Shown here: positions 9,369 through 18,166 of the stretch, piece after piece
Layout: each line of letters begins with the position of its first letter
How positions within the stretch are numbered: the first letter of the stretch is position 1
From: an uncultured Clostridia bacterium
Lineage (GTDB): Bacteria > Bacillota > Clostridia > Oscillospirales > Ruminococcaceae
Assembly: GCA_947600065.1 (NCBI GenBank)
Contig: CANQFZ010000001.1
Location: 62,001-126,000 of the forward strand
Direction of reading: 5' to 3'
Length of the DNA: 64,000 nt
Position numbers and translations under genes: made by a program
The notes under the pieces: model-generated
Told to the model about the DNA's origin: nothing
The model's database searches: none
The model's input: only the letters and a program-made list of their open reading frames with translations

Positions 9369-10903
9369 AGCGCTTTTTTGTTCTTTATCGCCTTTTTGAT
9401 AACATTCATTACTACAAACACTGCTATAAGGATTACTCCTATAATAAGCGCTCTTATTCCCATAACGGTGAAATCTTCAGCAAGCGTCTTGCTGAGAAGT
9501 CTGGAGAGCGTCTTGCTGACTATCGTATAGTTAAGTCCTGTAAACATTGAAAGGTTTGCCGTTACGAGATTTACGCAAAACGCCGCAATGCCCGACAGCG
9601 TAAACGCAATGCCTAACGTCAGCACCGCCGCGTCAATGCGCTTTGTTATAACCGCTATGACTACCGCAAGCCCTATTGCAAGCACCACCGCCGCAATTAT
9701 CGTTATAACCGAAAGCGCCATCTGAGGAAGACTTCCCGCACTTTGCAGCGCATTTGAAGGATTGTAAGAGCTGAGCGTTTTCTTGTTCTCTTTTATTACT
9801 TCTTCCATTTCCATATTTATCTCGTCTATGTAAGAAGCGTCTTTCCCTTCGAGAACAAAGCCTACGCTGTCCTTTGCCAAGACCTTGAGATCGTTTTCAT
9901 TTATAGGCTCCGTGTCGTCTCCCGTGATAAGATATCCTTCATACGCTTTTATGATATCGCACAAATAGTCCTTTACAGAAGAATTTTCGTCATTCAGAAG
10001 ACTGTCTATTCTTTCCTTGTCTATCTCAAATGTCTGCTCGGGGAACTTTTCGTTTGAATATTTTTCTACAATTATTTTTATTTCATCATCACTGAACTTT
10101 GAAAAGTTGTTTGTCAGAATTTCCATATTGAGGTCATTTACGCTGTTTACTCCGTCTATCTTTCTGACAAAAGCATCAAGGTCAATTCCCGAAATGTTCT
10201 TTATGTCGTCGATAGTGACATTGTTCACTTCGAGAAGTCCTTTTGCTACGCTCTTTTCATAGTCTTCGAGCATAACCTTTACAAGATCGCTTATCGTTGC
10301 ATCTTCCGAAAGCGCTCCTTCTTCGGTCAAACCTAAGTTCAGGTCGCCTACTATGACATTTCCAAGCTCGATATCATTTGCGGCTTCGGAAATTGCCCCT
10401 CTCACAAGCGTTTTTCTGACTGAAGAAATAGCTGTCGAAGCAGCCGCAAACGCCGTAATAAGTATCCCGAACGCAATGCATATCGCAACCGTACCCGCAA
10501 CGTTCATCTTTTTTCTGTGTGTTTTCTTTACGACTTCGGCGGTCTGCGGCTCGGAATATTCGGTTTCCTGTGCTGAGTTGTTTTCCTCTGCCTGCTTGTC
10601 CATAACGGCGGTCACCGACTGCTTTGCAGTATTGACTTCCTCGTTTTTCTGAACGGAAAGAGGCTCGTCATTTTTTTCGGCAGTCATTTGTGTTGGCTCG
10701 GCATTTTGTATTTTTTCGGGCTCGACGCTTTCGGGAATAACGGCGGGACCTTCGTAGACAAAAGGCTCTTCAACAGGCTCTGTAGTTGCGACAGGCTCTG
10801 TCTGTTCTTTTACACCGTCATTTTCCGACAATATCGGCGCTCCGCAGTTTTCGCAGAACCTTGCTCCGTCCGGAACAGTATTTTTACATGAAGGGCAGAT
10901 CAT
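9350..10903 (-). CDS. Zinc-ribbon multi-pass membrane protein, function unknown
   Basis: 517 residues. The N-terminal zinc ribbon (CPSCKNTVPDGARFCENCGA, residues 3-22) is followed by an acidic, low-complexity stretch (about 25-125), a membrane helix (about 133-158), a large soluble segment rich in Asp/Glu/Asn (about 165-385) and three further helices toward the C-terminus (about 392-420, 425-450 and 480-500). It is not recognised as a characterised family. AGAGGTG lies just upstream of the ATG. The last residues GVRD and the stop are encoded inside a heptamer repeat array, so the C-terminus may have been extended or changed by the repeat. Confidence 0.75.
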   Translation of the reverse strand: MICPSCKNTVPDGARFCENCGAPILSENDGVKEQTEPVATTEPVEEPFVYEGPAVIPESVEPEKIQNAEPTQMTAEKNDEPLSVQKNEEVNTAKQSVTAVMDKQAEENNSAQETEYSEPQTAEVVKKTHRKKMNVAGTVAICIAFGILITAFAAASTAISSVRKTLVRGAISEAANDIELGNVIVGDLNLGLTEEGALSEDATISDLVKVMLEDYEKSVAKGLLEVNNVTIDDIKNISGIDLDAFVRKIDGVNSVNDLNMEILTNNFSKFSDDEIKIIVEKYSNEKFPEQTFEIDKERIDSLLNDENSSVKDYLCDIIKAYEGYLITGDDTEPINENDLKVLAKDSVGFVLEGKDASYIDEINMEMEEVIKENKKTLSSYNPSNALQSAGSLPQMALSVITIIAAVVLAIGLAVVIAVITKRIDAAVLTLGIAFTLSGIAAFCVNLVTANLSMFTGLNYTIVSKTLSRLLSKTLAEDFTVMGIRALIIGVILIAVFVVMNVIKKAIKNKKALLGVRD

Positions 10904-11088
10904 ATTAACACCTCTTTAATTTAGTAAATACTTCAGTCTTTTACAACAGCCTCAGCCCTAACTATTTATAAAGTTTCTTCTTGTATAAATAGTCAAGTTT
11001 CAAACTGCAAAGAAAGTCTGAATTACTTTTTATTATACAATGTTTTTTGGACAATTGCAAGGGATTTTTATAAAAAAATTGTCGGTAC

Positions 11089-11117
11089 TTGATTTTTTTG
11101 GAAGAAGGTGTTATAAT
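11089..11117 (+). promoter_or_regulatory. Sigma-A-type promoter for the aldolase-like gene
   Basis: TTGATT (11089-11094), 17-bp spacer, TATAAT (11112-11117). The transcript would carry a leader of about 55 bases before ATG 11182. Confidence 0.65.
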
Positions 11118-11181
11118 AATGTTTGGACTTTGCAGATAATAGGCAATGTCCGAAAAAATATAAACGGAGAGGTGCAAAAAA

Positions 11182-12159
11182 ATGCCTGATAGAAAAGGAA
11201 ATCTGATGAGCGTCAGAAAGGACGTAAAAGTTCTTGACGCAACTATCCGCGACGGCGGACTGTGCAATAATTTTGAGTTTACAGACGAGTTTGTGACCGC
11301 GCTTTACAAAGCGAACATAAAATGCGGGATAGACTATATGGAATTTGGCTATAAAGCAAGCAAGAATATGTTTAAAAAGAGCGATTTCGGAAAGTGGAAA
11401 TTCTGCGACGAAGAGGACATTCGCTCCATTGTCGGCGAAAATATCTCGGATATGAAAATATCCGTTATGGCTGACGTTGGGCGCTGTGACTTCAAGGAGG
11501 ATTTTCTTCCTAAGTCGGAAAGCGTTATAGATATGGTGCGCGTGGCGTGTTACATACACCAGATACCTGCGGCGATAGAGATGATAGAACATCTTCATTC
11601 GCTCGGCTATGAGACTTGCTGTAACATTATGGCAATATCACAGGCTAATCTCAATCAGATAAACGAAGCTCTTGATATGATATCAAAAAGCTCTGTTGAT
11701 GTTATTTATCTTGTTGACAGCTATGGGTCGTTGTTCCCCGAAAACGCGGGAGATCTTGCGGCTAAATATCTCGAATATGCCGAGGCAAACGGAAAGAAAG
11801 TCGGCTTTCACGGTCACAACAACCAGAACCTTGCGTTTGCGAATACGATAGAAACAATGTCGCTGGGCGTGTCGTATCTTGACGGAACGGCACTTGCAAT
11901 GGGGCGCGGTGCGGGAAACTGCGCAATGGAGCTTCTTCTCGGTTTCTTGAAAAATCCTAAGTACAGTATTTTCCCGCTGCTTGAGTTTATAGAGAAGTAT
12001 ATGATACCGCTTAAAAATTCGGGTGTTACATGGGGATATGACTTGCAGTATATGATGACGGGACAGTTGAACCGCCACCCGCGTGAGGCTATGCAGTTCA
12101 CAGCCGAAAAGCGCGGCGATTACAGCGAGTTTTATAAACAGCTGCTGGAAAACTTCTAA
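11182..12159 (+). CDS. DRE-TIM aldolase-like protein (HMGL/4-hydroxy-2-oxovalerate aldolase type)
   Basis: 325 residues with the HMGL-like signature DATIRDGGL near residue 18, where the D-x-x-x-R-D-G pattern binds a divalent metal, and the second metal motif HGHNNQN near 211. These mark a TIM-barrel enzyme that cleaves or forms C-C bonds next to a carbonyl. The closest named types are 4-hydroxy-2-oxovalerate aldolase and HMG-CoA lyase; the substrate is not deducible, and no partner acetaldehyde dehydrogenase lies beside it. ATG 11182 follows GGAGAGG; an internal ATG at 11206 is an alternative. It is single-gene, ended by a strong hairpin. Confidence 0.8.
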   Translation: MPDRKGNLMSVRKDVKVLDATIRDGGLCNNFEFTDEFVTALYKANIKCGIDYMEFGYKASKNMFKKSDFGKWKFCDEEDIRSIVGENISDMKISVMADVGRCDFKEDFLPKSESVIDMVRVACYIHQIPAAIEMIEHLHSLGYETCCNIMAISQANLNQINEALDMISKSSVDVIYLVDSYGSLFPENAGDLAAKYLEYAEANGKKVGFHGHNNQNLAFANTIETMSLGVSYLDGTALAMGRGAGNCAMELLLGFLKNPKYSIFPLLEFIEKYMIPLKNSGVTWGYDLQYMMTGQLNRHPREAMQFTAEKRGDYSEFYKQLLENF

Positions 12160-12164
12160 AAAAA

Positions 12165-12198
12165 CAAGGGGGACCCTTTTGAAAAAGGGTCCCCCTTG
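12165..12198 (+). terminator. Perfect 16-bp hairpin after the aldolase-like gene
   Basis: Arms 12165-12180 and 12183-12198 pair perfectly around a two-base loop (CAAGGGGGACCCTTTT against its complement). It lies 5 bases after the stop and would be an efficient transcript end, although no T run follows. Confidence 0.65.
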
Positions 12199-12227
12199 AA
12201 CCCCTCCCAAAACTTTTATGTGCCCTT

Positions 12228-12262
12228 TTAGAGGCTAGAGGCTAGAAGCAAGGGGCTAGAAA
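12228..12262. repeat. Heptamer array (five units)
   Basis: TTAGAGG, CTAGAGG, CTAGAAG, CAAGGGG, CTAGAAA: five consecutive 7-bp units of the same family as at 9222 and 60229. No inverted partner array is seen nearby; instead a series of hairpins follows. Confidence 0.7.
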
Positions 12263-12339
12263 CTGTTTTGAGCGGCAAAGCGCTTTTCATTCACAAACCA
12301 CCAAACGGGCGGCGGCGCAAAAGTTTTTTGAAAGGGAGC

Positions 12340-12490
12340 TTGAGGGAAAACTTTTTTTCAAAAAAGTTTTCCCTCAATAACGGCAAAAAAGGCGCATCAG
12401 GTTAAATGCCTGCGGCATTTAACCTGGGGTGCGGGGAAAACAAGAGTTTTCCCCGCATTGCCGTTTCAAAGCCGTGCTTTGAAACGGCAA
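12340..12490. repeat. Cluster of four near-perfect hairpins in a gene-free stretch
   Basis: Hairpins in order: 12340-12377 (18-bp perfect stem, loop TC), 12399-12425 (12-bp stem, loop TGC), 12430-12457 (12-bp stem, loop AAGA) and 12458-12490 (15-bp stem, loop CGT). The last three are nearly contiguous. No credible coding frame covers them. They look like mobile palindromic (REP-like) units rather than a single terminator. Confidence 0.75.
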
Positions 12491-12905
12491 TACTAAAAGA
12501 AGTGTTGAGCGGGGAAGTACCTTAAAAATGAATTTACAATAGAGCGTGAAAGAAGTTCGCTAATATTATTTAACAGTGATAAATGAGCGAAAAAAGTTTT
12601 CAGCTATGCGCTTATAGATTAAATCAACTCAATTTGAGAAAAAGAGCGTTTGGAGGCGCCGTAATTTCATTGCTTTAGCAATGAAATTGCGAACGGAGCG
12701 TAAGCGAAGTGAGCAGGCATTGTCTACGCTCACGTTGGCGTGAGCGTAGACAACGCAACGGCGCCGACCGAGCGGGCGGGTGGTTTGGTAACGGAGAGGG
12801 TTCGGGCGGGGAACTTGTTGCGGGTGTGCGCGTTTAAGTTTGAAAAGCGAAATAATGAGAAAAAAGCCTTCCCGCTTGTTTTTTACAACTTTACCCGAAA
12901 TTGTG
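12491..12905. other. Gene-free interval with two further hairpins
   Basis: No frame here has a ribosome site or protein-like composition. Two strong hairpins stand out: 12663-12688 (11-bp stem around TTTA) and 12720-12753 (15-bp stem around TTGG). The remaining sequence is rich in GCG and GGG runs. The whole interval from 12160 to 12905 thus holds at least seven hairpins and one heptamer array but no gene. Confidence 0.65.
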
Positions 12906-12934
12906 TTGATTTTTTTTTACAAATATGATATAAT
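12906..12934 (+). promoter_or_regulatory. Sigma-A-type promoter for remA-gmk-priA operon
   Basis: TTGATT (12906-12911), a 17-bp T-rich spacer and TATAAT (12929-12934). It is the first promoter before a run of twelve co-directional genes. Confidence 0.7.
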
Positions 12935-12968
12935 TATTTAGAATGTATAAAAATCGGAGATGAAAAGA

Positions 12969-13211
12969 TTGAAACCCGTTAATATAGGTTTTGGAAATGT
13001 CGTAAACGAGGATAGAATAGTCGCTGTTGTAAGCCCCGAAGCCGCGCCGATAAAACGTATAGTCCAGCTTGCAAAGGACAGCGGTTCGGCGATAGACGCG
13101 ACATGCGGTAGAAAAACGCGTTCTGTCATAATCTGCGACAGCGGTCATGTTGTCCTGTCCGCGCTTATGCCCGATACTATCGCGGGAAAATCCGCGAAAA
13201 ACGGCGATTAG
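12969..13211 (+). CDS. remA: RemA-family (DUF370) DNA-binding regulator
   Basis: About 80 residues containing [20 protein letters not shown] and [14 protein letters not shown], the conserved DUF370/RemA core. In Bacillus subtilis RemA activates extracellular matrix operons by forming DNA-wrapping ring oligomers; gmk is also adjacent there, matching the context here. Two starts are possible: ATG 12960 overlaps the GGAGA ribosome site, while TTG 12969 lies 9 bases beyond it and gives a normal RemA N-terminus, so TTG is preferred. The C-terminal tail GKSAKNGD is short and charged. The biological target in this organism is not known. Confidence 0.88.
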   Translation: MKPVNIGFGNVVNEDRIVAVVSPEAAPIKRIVQLAKDSGSAIDATCGRKTRSVIICDSGHVVLSALMPDTIAGKSAKNGD

Positions 13212-13228
13212 TCAAAAACGGAGGAATT

Positions 13229-13843
13229 ATGGAAAATAAAGGCGTTTTGTTTGTCATATCAGCTCCTGCGGGCTGCGGAAAGGATACGATCTTAAATGAG
13301 TTCTTCCTGCACACAAACACCGCGGGCTACGCCGTTTCAGCCACCACCAGAAAGCCCCGCGAGGGTGAAATAAACGGCGTGCATTATCATTTTCTCACTG
13401 TCGAGGATTTTAAGGCTAAGATACAGTGCGGAGAAGTTCTTGAATATACCGAGTATTGCGGGAATTATTACGGCACTCTTAAAAAGAGCGTAGACTTCCT
13501 TATAAACAGCGGAAAAGACGCCGTGCTGAAGATCGAGGTAGAGGGCGCTATGAATATCAAAAAACAGTTTCCCGATTCCTGCCTTGTATTTATCCTGCCG
13601 CCGTCGCTTGAAGTTCTCGAACAAAGGCTTCGCGGGAGAGGCACCGAGACCGAGGAGAAAATTATAGAGAGAACAGCACAGGCAAAAAACGAGCTTAAAT
13701 TTGCCGAGAATTATGATTATCTGATAGTAAACGACGACCTGAAAACCGCCGTAGACGATCTGTTGAGCGTATTCCGCGCGGAAAAGCTGAGGAGAACTCG
13801 CTGCGGGGAATTTCTGAAAAATGTTATGGGTGAAAAGAATTGA
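13229..13843 (+). CDS. gmk: Guanylate kinase
   Basis: 204 residues with the P-loop SAPAGCGKDT (residues 9-18), where most guanylate kinases have S-G-x-G-K-S/T, so an Asp precedes the Thr here. The GMP-binding motifs TTRKPREGEINGVHYHF and YGT are intact, as is LRGRGTETEE in the lid. The enzyme phosphorylates GMP to GDP with ATP. A GGAGG ribosome site precedes the ATG. Its stop overlaps the TTG start of priA. Confidence 0.95.
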   Translation: MENKGVLFVISAPAGCGKDTILNEFFLHTNTAGYAVSATTRKPREGEINGVHYHFLTVEDFKAKIQCGEVLEYTEYCGNYYGTLKKSVDFLINSGKDAVLKIEVEGAMNIKKQFPDSCLVFILPPSLEVLEQRLRGRGTETEEKIIERTAQAKNELKFAENYDYLIVNDDLKTAVDDLLSVFRAEKLRRTRCGEFLKNVMGEKN

Positions 13844-16224
13844 CCGCAAAGATCGCCGTTGAAAATACGCTTTTCGCTTTTGACAAGCTGTTTTCGTATA
13901 CGATACCGCCCGAGCTGTCCGAAAGGATATCTGCGGGAATGCGAGTTGTCGTGCCGTTTGGCAGAGGCAATACAAAGCGCGTGGGGCTTGTCTTTGAAAT
14001 ATGCAATGAAGAAGACGAAAAAACAAAGCCCATAAGCGCTATAATTGACGATGAGCCTGTTGTTTCAAGCGAGCTGCTGGAGCTTTGCAGGTGGCTTAGC
14101 GAAAACACCTTCTGCACATATTTCGACGCTTTCAGGACGATGCTCCCGCCGGGATTATCATATTCTCTGAAAAGCAGATTTTCCGTATCCGATGAAACTT
14201 TGCTTGCTACGGAAGATGATAAAAAACTTGCCGAGCAGCTTAAAAATGCGGACAACATAGAGCTTCTCATTACCGAGAGAAAGTCCGACATAGACCGACT
14301 TATAAAAAGCGGCGCTATTGTCCGCGAGGAAATACCCAAGCGCAGGGTCGGCGACGAAAACATAGTTATGGTCAGACTTTCGGAGAGCTATGACGAAGCG
14401 GAAAAGCTCACTCCAAAGCAGAAAAAGGCTGTCGAGTTCGTCCGCGAAAACGAAAGCGCGTCTGTTCACGAGGTATGTTATGCTTGCGCGTCAACGCCCG
14501 CCGTCGTAAACAGGCTCGTTGAAAAGAACATTCTTGAAAAATACGAGTATTCCGTTTTCCGCACCGACAGCAGTGAAACCAAAACCGAAGACCCCGACGA
14601 TATAGTTTTCTCACCTAAACAGCAGGAAGTTTTTGACGGTATACTGTCGCTTATGAACGACACAAAACCGCGCTGTGCGCTTTTGAGGGGAGTTACGGGA
14701 AGCGGAAAGACTTCCGTTTACATACGCCTTATAAACGAGGCAGTAAAACAGGGAAAGACCGCGATAATGCTCGTTCCCGAAATTTCGCTCACTCCGCAGA
14801 CTGTCGGAAAATTCCGCAGGCTTTTCGGAAATTTAATTGCAATTATGCACAGCTCCCTTTCCGTAGGCGAGCGCGCCGACGAATACCGCAGGGTAAAAGA
14901 GGGCAAAGCGCGGATAGTTATCGGCACAAGAAGCGCGGTTTTCGCTCCCGTAAATGATTTAGGAATAATCGTCATTGATGAGGAAGGCGAACAGAGCTAT
15001 AAATCCGAAAACGCTCCGCGCTATCACGCCCGCGATATCGCAAAACAGCGCTGTTTCGCGCAGAACGCGCTTCTTTTGCTCGCGTCGGCAACTCCTTCTC
15101 TTGAAAGTTACTATAATGGCAAAAAAGGCAAATACAGCCTGTTTGAAATAGACGAGCGGTATAACAGCGCGGTGTTGCCCGATGTAAGAATAATTGACAT
15201 GAAAAACGAGCGTCAGGGCGGAAATATGTCTGACTTCAGCGAGCCGCTCATAAATGCGCTTGAAGATAATTTAACCAAGGGCGAGCAGTCCATAATACTG
15301 CTTAACAGACGCGGCTATCGCACGAGCGTAAGATGCTCGCGCTGCGGAAAGCCCGTTGAGTGCCCGAACTGCGCCATTCCGCTTACATATCACAAAGCGA
15401 ATAACTCTATGATATGCCACTATTGCGGGTTTATGAAAAGACCCGACAGAATATGTCAAAAATGCGGAGGGCAGTTTTTCGGAATGACAGGCGAGGGAAC
15501 TCAGCTTGTTGAGGACACGCTTTCGCAGATTTTCCCGACGGCAAGGATATTGAGAATGGACGCCGATACGACTTCGGGAAAAGCGGCGTTTGAAAAGAAA
15601 TTCAGCGCTTTTGCAAAACACGATTATGACATTATGGTAGGAACACAGATGATAGCAAAGGGGCTTGATTTTCCCGATGTAACTTTAGTCGGCGTTCTTA
15701 AAACGGATAATCTGCTGTATAATGCCGATTATAAGGCATATGAGCGAACATTTTCGCTTATAACCCAAGTCGTCGGTCGCGCAGGCCGCGCCGACAAAAA
15801 AGGCAGAGCTATAATACAGACGTTTTCTCCCGAACATTTTGTCATAAGTTTAGCGGCAGCCCAAAATTATCCCGCGTTTTACGAGGAGGAAATAAAGCTC
15901 CGCGAGGCAACATTCTGCCCGCCAATGTGCGATATAGTCACGTTCGGCTTTTCTGCAGCATCTCAGAGCGTTTGCGCAAATGCCGCAAGGAAATTTGCCG
16001 CTATGCTCCGAAAAAAAGCGGAGGAGTTCGGAGAGCGCGTCCCTATAAGGATATTAGGTCCCGCGCCGAACGTTGTTGAAAAGGTGAACGGGAGATACCG
16101 TTTTACGCTTATGGTAAAGTGTGTGAACAGTCCGCTCCTTCGCAAGACCGTCAGAGAAACTCTTATGGCGGCATATGAGGACAAGGAGCTTGAAAACGTA
16201 AAGTTTTTTGCGGATATAAACTGA
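13840..16224 (+). CDS. priA: Primosomal protein N' (PriA helicase)
   Basis: 794 residues: N-terminal 3'-DNA-binding and winged-helix domains, then a superfamily 2 helicase with Walker A RGVTGSGKTSVY near residue 285, and the eight-cysteine zinc-binding insertion (CSRCGKPVECPNC, then CHYCG and CQKCGG), then the helicase lobe with GTQMIAKGLDFPDVTLV and VVGRAGRADKKGRA. PriA restarts stalled forks by loading DnaB. Motif II reads DEEGEQSYK instead of the usual DEEH, a His-to-Gly change. The TTG start overlaps the gmk stop and uses GGTGAAAAG as ribosome site. Confidence 0.94.
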   Translation: MTAKIAVENTLFAFDKLFSYTIPPELSERISAGMRVVVPFGRGNTKRVGLVFEICNEEDEKTKPISAIIDDEPVVSSELLELCRWLSENTFCTYFDAFRTMLPPGLSYSLKSRFSVSDETLLATEDDKKLAEQLKNADNIELLITERKSDIDRLIKSGAIVREEIPKRRVGDENIVMVRLSESYDEAEKLTPKQKKAVEFVRENESASVHEVCYACASTPAVVNRLVEKNILEKYEYSVFRTDSSETKTEDPDDIVFSPKQQEVFDGILSLMNDTKPRCALLRGVTGSGKTSVYIRLINEAVKQGKTAIMLVPEISLTPQTVGKFRRLFGNLIAIMHSSLSVGERADEYRRVKEGKARIVIGTRSAVFAPVNDLGIIVIDEEGEQSYKSENAPRYHARDIAKQRCFAQNALLLLASATPSLESYYNGKKGKYSLFEIDERYNSAVLPDVRIIDMKNERQGGNMSDFSEPLINALEDNLTKGEQSIILLNRRGYRTSVRCSRCGKPVECPNCAIPLTYHKANNSMICHYCGFMKRPDRICQKCGGQFFGMTGEGTQLVEDTLSQIFPTARILRMDADTTSGKAAFEKKFSAFAKHDYDIMVGTQMIAKGLDFPDVTLVGVLKTDNLLYNADYKAYERTFSLITQVVGRAGRADKKGRAIIQTFSPEHFVISLAAAQNYPAFYEEEIKLREATFCPPMCDIVTFGFSAASQSVCANAARKFAAMLRKKAEEFGERVPIRILGPAPNVVEKVNGRYRFTLMVKCVNSPLLRKTVRETLMAAYEDKELENVKFFADIN

Positions 16225-16236
16225 AAGGACAGTAGT

Positions 16237-16701
16237 ATGGCTTTAAGAGAAATATTAAAATTCGGCGAAGATGTATTGAGGAAAAAATGCCGCGAGGTCA
16301 CCGCCTTTGACGAAAAGCTGGCACAGCTTCTCGACGATATGGCAGAGACACTTCAGGCAGCTGACGGAGCGGGTCTTGCCGCGCCTCAGGTCGGGATATT
16401 GCGCAGGGCGATAGTTGTAGATGTCCATGATAAAAGGGGCGTTATAGAGCTTATAAATCCCGTGATAATAAAGACCGAGGGCGTTCAAGTCGGGAGAGAG
16501 GGCTGTCTTTCAGCCCCCGGAGAATGGTGCGAGGTCGAGCGTCCTCAGACCGTAACGGTAAAGGCTTTTGACAGGACGGGAAAAGAGTTTGAGCTTAAAG
16601 GAAGCGACCTGCTTGCGAGGGCAATTTGCCACGAGGTCGACCATCTCGACGGAATATTGTTTATTGACAGAGTAAAACAGGACATAGCAAAAAGGTCGTG
16701 A
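16237..16701 (+). CDS. def: Peptide deformylase, first copy
   Basis: 154 residues with all three metal-site motifs: GAGLAAPQVG, EGCLS and HEVDH. It removes the N-formyl group from nascent proteins. The loop after EGCLS reads APGEWCEVERPQ. AAAGGACAG precedes the ATG. It sits between priA and a second deformylase, and fmt, which adds the formyl group, is two genes downstream, making a functional set. Confidence 0.94.
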   Translation: MALREILKFGEDVLRKKCREVTAFDEKLAQLLDDMAETLQAADGAGLAAPQVGILRRAIVVDVHDKRGVIELINPVIIKTEGVQVGREGCLSAPGEWCEVERPQTVTVKAFDRTGKEFELKGSDLLARAICHEVDHLDGILFIDRVKQDIAKRS

Positions 16702-16705
16702 AAAA

Positions 16706-17164
16706 ATGATAAGAGAAATTCTGACTTTTGATAACCCCATTCTTCGTGAACATTCTGAAATAGTTGAGAAATTCGACGAGGAGTTGGGGGAGCTTCTTGA
16801 CGATATGTATGAAACGATGAAAAACGCGGAGGGCATAGGTCTTGCCGCACCGCAAGTTGGCGTATTAAAGCGCGTTGTAGTTATAGACACGGGCGGAAAA
16901 GCGGGAAAACTGGAGCTTATAAACCCTATTATAACGTCCATGTGGGGAAAACAAGAAGAAGCCGAGGGCTGTCTCTCATACCCGCATAAGCGCGGCATTG
17001 TTCGCAGACCCATGCATGTTTGGGCGAAAGCATATGACCGTTTCGGAAAGCTCCACAGATATCACGTAAAAGAGCTTTTAGCGCGGGCATTCTGCCACGA
17101 AACAGACCATCTGAACGGCGTTCTCTATAAAGACAAGGTAATTGAATGGGTAGAAGACGAGTAA
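16706..17164 (+). CDS. def: Peptide deformylase, second copy
   Basis: 152 residues with the same intact metal motifs: GIGLAAPQVG, EGCLS and HETDH. It is clearly a paralogue of the preceding gene but diverged outside the motifs (EGCLSYPHKRGIVRRP against EGCLSAPGEWCEVERP), so this is not a recent duplication. It starts 5 bp after the first copy's stop. Two deformylases in tandem could differ in substrate preference or in sensitivity to inhibitors; the sequence does not decide this. Confidence 0.93.
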   Translation: MIREILTFDNPILREHSEIVEKFDEELGELLDDMYETMKNAEGIGLAAPQVGVLKRVVVIDTGGKAGKLELINPIITSMWGKQEEAEGCLSYPHKRGIVRRPMHVWAKAYDRFGKLHRYHVKELLARAFCHETDHLNGVLYKDKVIEWVEDE

Positions 17165-17191
17165 AAAGGCAAATGAAATGAGGTTTGGTAT

Positions 17192-18136
17192 ATGAAGGTC
17201 GTTTTTATGGGAACTCCCGAGATAGCGGCAAAAAGCCTGGGCTATCTGAAAGAAGTAGGATTTGAAATAGCGGCGGTTTTTACACAGCCCGACAAAGTTA
17301 AAAACCGCGGACAAAAGCTTGAAGCCTCTCCCGTTAAAAAGCTTGCGGAGGAGTACGGTATCCCCGTTTATCAGCCGACCTCTCTCAAACGTGGGGAGGA
17401 CGCAGAAAAGTCGCTCGAAGTGTTGCAGTCTATAAAGCCCGACGTTATAGTCGTTGTGGCATATGGTCAGATACTTCCGAAAAGTGTTTTGGAGCTTCCG
17501 CTATACGGGTGTATAAATCTTCATGCTTCTCTTCTGCCAAAATATCGCGGTGCTGCGCCTATACAGCGGTGTATACAAAACGGCGAAACACTGTCGGGAG
17601 TATGCACTATGAAAATGGATGAGGGTCTCGATACGGGTGATGTCATAATGACATACAAACAGCCGATAGACCCCGATATGACGGGAAGCGAGCTTACAGA
17701 TATATTTGCCGTGAGAGGGGCGGAGCTTCTGGCGCAGACCCTCGTAAAGCTTGTGACAAACACAGCTTTTTACAGCAGTCAGGAGTATTGTAAAACTCCG
17801 AGCTATGCCGAAAAGATAACTAAAGAAGAACTCCTTACGGATTTTTCAAAGCCCGCGAAGCAGGTACACGATTTTATCCGCGCTATGGCTGATGTTCCGT
17901 GTGCTTATTCCTTTTTAAACGGAAAACGTATGAAGCTCTATCGCTCGGCGCTCACAGACGAGAAGTCGGGGCTTCCCGCGGGAACGGTAGCAGATGAAAA
18001 GCGGCTTTTGGTAGCCTGCGGCGACGGGCGCTGCATAGAGCTTAGAGAGATACAGCTCGAAGGCTCAAAGAGAATGAAAACAGAGGATTTCCTTCGCGGA
18101 AAGAAAATAGAAAAGGGAACAAGGCTCGGAAAATAA
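17192..18136 (+). CDS. fmt: Methionyl-tRNA formyltransferase
   Basis: 314 residues. The N-terminal formyltransferase domain includes VVVAYGQILPKSVLELP and the catalytic motif HASLLPKYRGAAPIQR, followed by MKMDEGLDTGDV; the C-terminal OB-like domain binds initiator tRNA. It uses 10-formyl-THF to formylate Met-tRNA(fMet). GAGGTTTG precedes the ATG. Its position next to two def genes and rsmB follows a widespread bacterial order. Confidence 0.96.
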   Translation: MKVVFMGTPEIAAKSLGYLKEVGFEIAAVFTQPDKVKNRGQKLEASPVKKLAEEYGIPVYQPTSLKRGEDAEKSLEVLQSIKPDVIVVVAYGQILPKSVLELPLYGCINLHASLLPKYRGAAPIQRCIQNGETLSGVCTMKMDEGLDTGDVIMTYKQPIDPDMTGSELTDIFAVRGAELLAQTLVKLVTNTAFYSSQEYCKTPSYAEKITKEELLTDFSKPAKQVHDFIRAMADVPCAYSFLNGKRMKLYRSALTDEKSGLPAGTVADEKRLLVACGDGRCIELREIQLEGSKRMKTEDFLRGKKIEKGTRLGK

Positions 18137-18166
18137 ACGAACCACCGATTTGTTTAGGAGAAGAAA

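Noticed and set aside
12740..12928. 62-residue plus-strand ORF in the hairpin-rich stretch before remA
   Set aside because: It starts inside a hairpin, has no ribosome site, and its composition is not protein-like; the strip is repeats.
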